Below are positions 57,401 through 64,000 of a stretch of 64,000 nt of DNA, in pieces. The notes under the pieces were generated by a model. That model was given only the letters and a program-made list of their open reading frames with translations, was not told where the DNA came from and made no database searches. The stretch is taken from positions 2,294,001 to 2,358,000 of the forward strand of contig NC_041692.1 of the NCBI RefSeq assembly GCF_900005765.1, in the 5' to 3' direction. The position numbers and the translations under genes were made by a program. Origin of the DNA: Plasmodium relictum. Taxonomy: Eukaryota > Apicomplexa > Aconoidasida > Haemosporida > Plasmodiidae. The number at the start of each line of letters is the position of its first letter. Within the stretch, counting starts at the first letter, position 1.

Positions 57401-59446
57401 TTTTATTTTATTTAAATTTATATTGTATTTGACTATATCATTTTCCTGAATATATTCTTTATTTAAATCATTATACTTATTTTTGTTTTCTATTAATTTT
57501 CTTTTGTTATTTTTGTTTATTACTTCTTTATTTTCATTATTTAATTTATAATTTTTAGTTACATGATTAGAATCATTATTTACCTTACTTTCTTTGAGAC
57601 TTAATGAACACTTTTGAGGAAAGTTATTTATATCACACATTTTATCATTTTGCATAATTAAAATAGATTCGTTCAATGTATGAAAAAATATATCATCTAA
57701 AAAACATTTTATATAATTATTGTTTATGCAGAAATTATCTAAATGATCAAATAATTCATCATATAATAATATGGGTGTAATCAATGTATTTAAATTGATC
57801 ATTCCTTTTTCATATATGTTTCTTTCTTTTCTATAATTTCTATGTATTAATGAATACACATTTCTTCTCATATAATTTTTTGATTTAATCTTTTTATTAC
57901 TTCCATATATTTTATTATATTTTTTTTTTTTACTATAATGATATAAAAACTTTCTATTAGCTATTTTATGAAGCCTTACAAAATTATGAATTTTTTTATC
58001 AATGTCGAGTAAATTTATTGTATTATTATTGTTATTTTTGTTTTCTCTTTTTTTCGTAACTCCAGAACTTTTGTGTTTATCTAAATTATTTATTTCCTTT
58101 TTTCTTAAACTTATTCTATTTTTATTAAATATAAATAAAATAGAATAATAAGAAAACTCAAAAATTAAATTTTTAGACACAAAATTTTTTAAATAACATA
58201 TATTAAAATTGGAAAAATAATTTTTAAAATAATTAAAATTTAAAGAATTTTTGCAATAATGATACATTTTAAGGATTTTATTCACAAGAAATATGCATTC
58301 GTAAAACTTTTTTGATTGAATATAAAATTTTAATTTTTTCAGTAAATTTTGAAAATATATAAACTTTTTAAAAATACAATTAATTTTTTCACATTTCCTT
58401 TTTAATTCATTATATTTATTTATATGGATTAGTTTTAAAATTATTTCTTTTATATCACTTAATTGGGTTTTTATGTATTTTACTTCATTGTGTAAACTTT
58501 CTATTTTATCTTTTAATTCTTTTAATATAATAATTATATAAAAGTAATCAGGAAATTCACTAGATATTAATAAATTTAAATATGTTTCAATATGATCAAG
58601 ATCTTCATTTAACTAAAAAAAAATATATATATATATATACATATTTCTATTTTTTTTTGTAAAAATAATTTTTTTTTCATAATGAAACATTGCACACTTA
58701 GATATATATATATTTCATATATTAAAGTATTATTTTTTTTTTTTTTCTATACATGTTCTTGTAGTAGCATAATATTTGATACATTACATTTTACATTTTC
58801 ATCAAAAAAAATATTATACTTATATTTAGAATATATTTCCAATTTATCAAAATTTATATTTGCTTTTTTTTTACTTTCTTTTTTATATTTTTCTATTCGA
58901 ATATGTTGATGTGGATTCTTTAATATTCCTTCAAAATGATGTATGTCTATTTCATTTAAATTTTGACTATTTATATCTTTTATATTATTTATCTAAAAAA
59001 TAAAGAAATAAAAAATTTATAATATTTATTAAAATTAATATATGCTATATAGTTACTAAGCTTCTAATTAAAATAGGTAAGATAAAGATTTCTATGAATA
59101 TATATATATTTATATGTATTTGAACTTTTTTCTTTTTAATTTTTGTATTTTTTTATATATAAAATATATTAATAAAATTATATATATATATATAGCTTTA
59201 AATGAAAGAAAAATATGATAAATGTATAACCTTTGTTATGTGATTAATGTAATAATCAAAATCTCTAATATCAATTTTTTTTAAATTAGGAATTGATAAG
59301 TTTGAATATATTTGTCTATTATATTTTTCATTTTCATTCTCTTTTATTTTATCAATGTTTACAACATTAGATATATGAATTAATTTGTGATTTCTTTTAC
59401 ATAAAGTATTTTCATTTTCTCCATTTTTGAATTTATATTTATCCAT
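54458..59446 (-). CDS. Vps54-like subunit of the GARP tethering complex
   Basis: Four exons (59446-59231, 58992-58753, 58612-54953, 54868-54458), all phase 0, 1508 residues. Exon 1 ends near IDIRDFDYYINHITK. The start of exon 3 has the coiled region LNEDLDHIETYLNLL... through FYIQSKKFYECIFLVNKIL, like the N-terminal Vps54/Vps51-type region. Around residues 1040-1110, LNKIFLFYEFFFQNIQHLIV followed by SSLNSITIKIIAIVINTIDF matches the Vps54 family core (LLK-FNS-x-CQLVLGAGA-x-x-AGLKSIT-x-KHLAL). GARP tethers endosome-derived vesicles at the trans-Golgi. The protein is about half again as long as human VPS54 because of Asn/Lys-rich insertions (roughly residues 400-900). The last exon carries the C-terminal helices (VYLHEDNTKNIFSVLFQDIA). 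Confidence 0.72.
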
Positions 59447-60548
59447 ATTTTTTATTTTACATTATCCTTTTTCCTTTCATTTTTTTTTTATTATTATTTT
59501 TTTATAATATATTTTACTATGCAAAATCATACTTTAAAATGTTTTGAATTTTTGTATAAAATATTTTATGAAACTAATAAAATTGAATGTATTATTTTTT
59601 CCAACATAAAAAAATAAAAATATTCAATTTACAATTTAAATTATTTTCTGACACATTTAAGCATGTGAAAAATTTTGTAAAAACTGTATTAATATGCTAG
59701 TATTATTTATATGTAAATATAAATAATTAAATAAACCATTATAAAAATTATTTCTATGCATTTTTAAAATATAAGGTTAAAATTATTTTTGAGTCATCGA
59801 TTATTTCGATAGTTTTTTTTAAAAAATTTCATAATATACTGTTGAATGCCCTATATCAATTTTATTCTTTAATTTAATAACCCACTTTAAATAAATATTA
59901 TAGAATTCCTTTTTTCTTTATTTTTTTTTTTGTTTTATTTTTAGTTTTACTTTATTTTAACTGTGTATAGTGAATAATTTTTCTTTAATATATATTCATA
60001 AATATATTCATTAAAAAATATGTATTTGATTTTTCTAAATTTTAGTTTTTCTTGTTAATTTGTTTTTTGACATTGTTGTGAAGTCCTTTATATTTTTTTA
60101 CAATTTTTAAATGAGATATTTTATTTTTATATAAAATTTAAATTAGAAACAATAAAAAGTAATTTAAATATATTATTATATATAGAAAATAAAATTTTAA
60201 TTTATAAATATTTATAGAAGATTTTTACTTATTTTTTAATTGTAAATTTGGACATTTTGATGTGTGTAATATATTCTGAATTTTTTTTTTATTTCCTAAT
60301 TTTGGTGCACTGTTTTTTTTTAACTTTTATTTTAATGTTCTTTTTATTAGTTTATTATATTTTATTTCTTTGAAGTGCATAAAAAAAATGTATTTATAAA
60401 AAAAAAAAAATAAAATAACAAATTAATTCACAGTAATATTTATATGATTAAATAAAAATATTTCACTTTGATTCCAAATTAGTTAAAAGTACTTGCAAAA
60501 AATTACATATAAGTGTAAAAAGTTCTGGAAAATATTACTAAGAATAAA
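59447..60548. other. Divergent intergenic spacer
   Basis: About 1.1 kb between the Vps54-like gene (-) and the next gene (+). AT-rich with T runs near 59481-59508 and 60281-60292 and an A run at 60398-60411. No gene seen. Confidence 0.4.
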
Positions 60549-63500
60549 ATGGCAATATGCAAAAGTAAATACAAAAATTTTGGATCGGAAGACGATAAAT
60601 TATTGTACAAAACTTGTACTGAGTCTCCTGAACATTTTCATATATATTTTAGAGAATTAAGAAATCATTTATTGAGATATAACAAATATGAAGAATTATA
60701 CAACTACTGTTGCAACAGTTTGACAAATATAAAAAATAATCCTATGTCTAGAATAACAACATTAAAAGTATGTGCATATTTCTGTATCTATATATTAATA
60801 TGAAAAATACTCCATAGAAATAAATAAGGAACAAATATAAATAATTTTCTATTTTAAAATATATTTTAAAAAAATTTTATATATTTTTGAAGTTATATGA
60901 CTTGTATTTTCTTATTATATTATTCAAAAGAAAAATACATTTATATATATATATATATATAAAATGCCTAAGTTTTTAACATTTTTTAATAGATACACTA
61001 GCATAAAACACTTTTTTTATTTAAATGGAATATAAAAAAAAAAATAAATAAATATAAATTTTTGTTTAAATAAAGAATCATTTGATAAAAAAAAAAAAAT
61101 GAAATTTCTTTTTTTTTTTTAGTTAATTAGTATAACATTAATACAGAAACCGAAAAATATAAATCACTTAATTAATAAAAAAATTATTACATATGCATAT
61201 AAACTATTAAAAAGAGACAAAGAAGGAGTTAATAAAAAATATATCTCTTATTTTGGTGATATAAAAAGTGAAGAAAGAAATTTAATTGTTACAGAATCAA
61301 AACATCTTTTTAGAATTATTAAAAACATAACCTTAATAAAAAATTCAAAAGAACAAAAATTTATTAAAAATATAATAAAAAAAATAGAAAATAAAAAAAT
61401 TATAATACCAGAGAAATTTGAAACTTCTCACAGCATATTACTATATGGTTATATATTTATTTTAATATATTTTAATTGAATATTATATTTTTAACACTTT
61501 AAAAATAAAATTTTATATTTTACTTTTTTTTTTTTTTATTAGAAAAGCAATAAAATATATTTTAAATTAAGTGAATATATATACATATATATATTGATTT
61601 TCATTTACACTTTTTTCTAGATTTTGATAATTGCAAAAAAGAGATATATGAACTTTTAGAAAATGATCATGGAAATCATCATAAAATAGAATATGTATAT
61701 TCAAATTATATCAAGTAAAGATAAACATAATATGCAAATATAAATGTAGGTATAGGTATCTATCTATATATATATATATGTATGTATGGCTTTATTTGTT
61801 GTTTAGGTTGTTAGATGAAGTAAAAAAAAAAACAAGAGATTTTTTATATAATGGAGAATATCAACTATATTGCGATTTTATTAGAGTAAAAAAATAAATA
61901 TAAATATATAAAATTATAATATTTATGCGAATACTTTTTTTATTGCCATATATATATACTTAATTTAATTTTAATAGGAAACTCAAGACGAAGAAGAGGT
62001 AAATATTAGGTATGAATCCTATTTATTATGTCTTCAAGATAAGACATATAAGGAAAGAGAAGTTAAAGAATTAAGCCAAGATAGTATATTATTAGAAGAA
62101 GAAATGAATAAAAAAAGTAAAAACATTTCAAATTTGAAAAGTGAGAGATTGTTTAGTTCTTCTTCTAGCATTTTAACTAAAAAGAACATCCAAGATAAAA
62201 AAGAGTTCAATCCATCAACACAAGACTTTTCAAATAATTTTGAAAAGTTTGAGATAAATTCTTATAACAAAAATGTTTATTATGATGGCTCCGTAGATAA
62301 AGAAAGTGAAATAAATAAAAAGAATCTTAAAAGAGAAGGAAAAGATAAAAAAAAAGGGGAGATGAATTATCAAGTTGTAATAAATAATGATGAAGAAAAT
62401 AAAAAATATCAAATTTCAGAAGGTGAGAAAAAGAAAGAACAAGAGATATATTTAGAGAAAGATGAAAAAGAAGAAAAAAAAAAAAAGGGAAAAAAAAAAG
62501 AAAAATTACAAAATATAAATTTTAAACATGAAGAGAAAGAAAAAAAAAGTGAACTAGAAATATATTTAACAGAAGAGGGAGAAAAAAAGAAGGAAGATGA
62601 AATAAATTTAGAAGAGAAAGAACAAAATTTTTTGACCTATAATGAAAAATTTGATATAAGAGAAATTAAAAAAAATACCAATGAAGAAACTGATGTAAAA
62701 GATGGTACTATAACAAAACATTCATCAAATAAGAATGTTGAGTATAATGAAGAATATACTGTATTAGAAAATAATTATTATAAAGAAAAGGAAAAAATAA
62801 ATTTTTTTAATGAAAATAAAATTATTTTAGATTTCATAAATAAAATATATGTCAATGATAAGAAGGAATATAAAATATATCAACCAGGTATATATCCTAT
62901 TATAATAAGTATTAATTTTAAATAAAATATAGAATAAATTATTTAAAATTTTTAAGTAATATACATATATTTTTTATATTTTAAAATTCCATTATTTTTA
63001 TGAAAAACACTTTTTTTTTTTTTTTATAGATAATATAAATTGTTGTAATTATAAAAAATATGTAAGGAACAATAAGGAAAGAGATACATTCTATAGTGAT
63101 AGTTTTGACACGGCTGAAAATGAAATAATAAATGAATTTAACTCTATGTTAAATGAAGAAAAAAGGGAAAATAGCGTTGTAAATTCATATAAAAATATAG
63201 AATTTAAAAATACAATTAATAGAAATGATAGTTTTATATGGAATAATCTAATTAAAAAAAGTAACTTTTATAGAATAAAGGAAGATTTTTTAAATTATAA
63301 TAAATTTTTAAAGGAAAAAGAAAAAGAAACAAAAATAAAAACTCTCGGTGATCTGTTGGGAATGAATAAATACATTAAATTAAAGAAAAATACTAATAAA
63401 TATAAAAGTAAAAAGACAAATCCGGATGAATTAAATAGTCTTATCAAAAAATATACAAAACATATTAACGTAAAAACAATGTTGGGAAATCATAAGGCAC

Positions 63501-63989
63501 CTGAAACATTATTTAATGAGAAAAAAATGGAAATTACAGTAGAAGGAAATAAAGAAAAAAATATAGAAAGTGATAAAAAAAAAACAGAACTGAAGAAGGA
63601 AAATGTTTCTTTAACTTCTTTTAACAAATACTTTACTTTATATGACAATATAAAGAACATGCAAAAAACAATTTTAAAAGATAATTCATTGCTATATAAT
63701 GATGATAATATAGAGGTATGTTTATTAATAATTATTATATAAAAAAAATATAAAATTTTTATGTCATTATATATATCTTTTTTTTGAACTTTAGATATCT
63801 CTAGAACAATATTATTTTGGTAATGGAGGTTTGATAAAGTTATATTTGAAAAACAAAAAATTAGTAAATTTTTATGATATTGATATACAATTTTCTAATA
63901 AAATATTATTCCCTTTAAAATTTAAGTTTCTAAATTACGAAAAAACGTTGTGTTATAATGCAACAAATTGCTATGTAATGAAAAAATAA
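60549..63989 (+). CDS. Unrecognised multi-exon protein with helical N-terminus and Lys/Glu-rich middle; probably incomplete at right edge
   Basis: Seven exons within the window: 60549-60767, 61123-61447, 61621-61714, 61807-61885, 61978-62887, 63030-63715 and 63795 onward; phases all agree, about 835 residues. The last exon reads to TAA at 63987-63989, but a good donor GTAATG starts at 63975 in phase 0, so the gene may continue beyond the window. Residues 1-150 are helical and, in spacing (ITTLKLISITLIQKP), faintly recall VHS/ENTH superhelices. Residues about 190-250 are another helical region. The middle is Lys/Glu repeats (GEKKKEQEIYLEKDEKEE). The last 60 residues (NGGLIKLYLKNKKLVNFYDI...) have a beta-rich look reminiscent of adaptor ear domains. 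These are weak impressions; I do not recognise the gene. Confidence 0.7.
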
Positions 63990-64000
63990 AAAAAATGACA

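Noticed and set aside
58682-58909. 75-codon plus-strand frame
   Set aside because: Antisense to exon 2 of the Vps54-like gene, which joins in phase on both sides.

Overview
This is a window of nuclear chromosome from a Plasmodium species. The evidence is extreme A+T richness, long poly(dA:dT) and (TA)n tracts, short GT-AG introns with T-rich acceptors, proteins inflated by Asn/Lys/Asp-rich low complexity, and a 376-residue actin I almost identical to malaria-parasite actin I. From memory, Plasmodium carries kinesin-13 and a second kinesin a few genes apart, and delta-aminolevulinate synthase immediately before actin I (chromosome 12 in P. falciparum). The same order is seen here. Actin I begins MGDED, whereas I recall MGEED in P. 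falciparum, so another very AT-rich species (for example an avian malaria parasite) is more likely; the species cannot be fixed from this window.

Layout. 1-4.7 kb: no gene recognised; degenerate short repeats at the extreme left. 4.7-10.3 kb: ArfGAP (-), a FAM133-like basic protein (+), and a nine-exon ZC3H15/DFRP1-type zinc-finger protein (-). 11.3-15.2 kb: a helical-repeat protein (+) whose last exon overlaps, tail to tail, the 3' end of 5-formyltetrahydrofolate cyclo-ligase (-). 16.7-35.4 kb: kinesin-13 (+), a large helical-repeat protein (-), a UBC12-type E2 (+), organellar ribosomal protein L3 (+), an eleven-exon coiled-coil/repeat protein (+) and a second kinesin, probably kinesin-15 (-). 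38.2-44.6 kb: an ENTH-domain protein, an ankyrin-repeat protein and a type I membrane protein resembling plant vacuolar sorting receptors (all +). 45.9-52.7 kb: ALAS and actin I (+) separated by a 3.7 kb gap. 54.4-64 kb: a Vps54-like GARP subunit (-) and an unrecognised multi-exon protein (+) that probably continues past the right edge.

Functionally the window is mixed. Several genes concern membrane traffic (ArfGAP, ENTH, VSR-like receptor, Vps54), several the cytoskeleton (two kinesins, actin), and several mitochondria or organelles (ALAS, L3, perhaps the two helical-repeat proteins). There is no operon-like organisation; neighbours are divergent, convergent or tandem, with long AT-rich intergenic spacers. 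Many genes were rebuilt here from small exons with consistent splice phase, and some single-frame ORFs start at TTG and had to be corrected. No tRNA, rRNA, CRISPR or intact mobile element was recognised.
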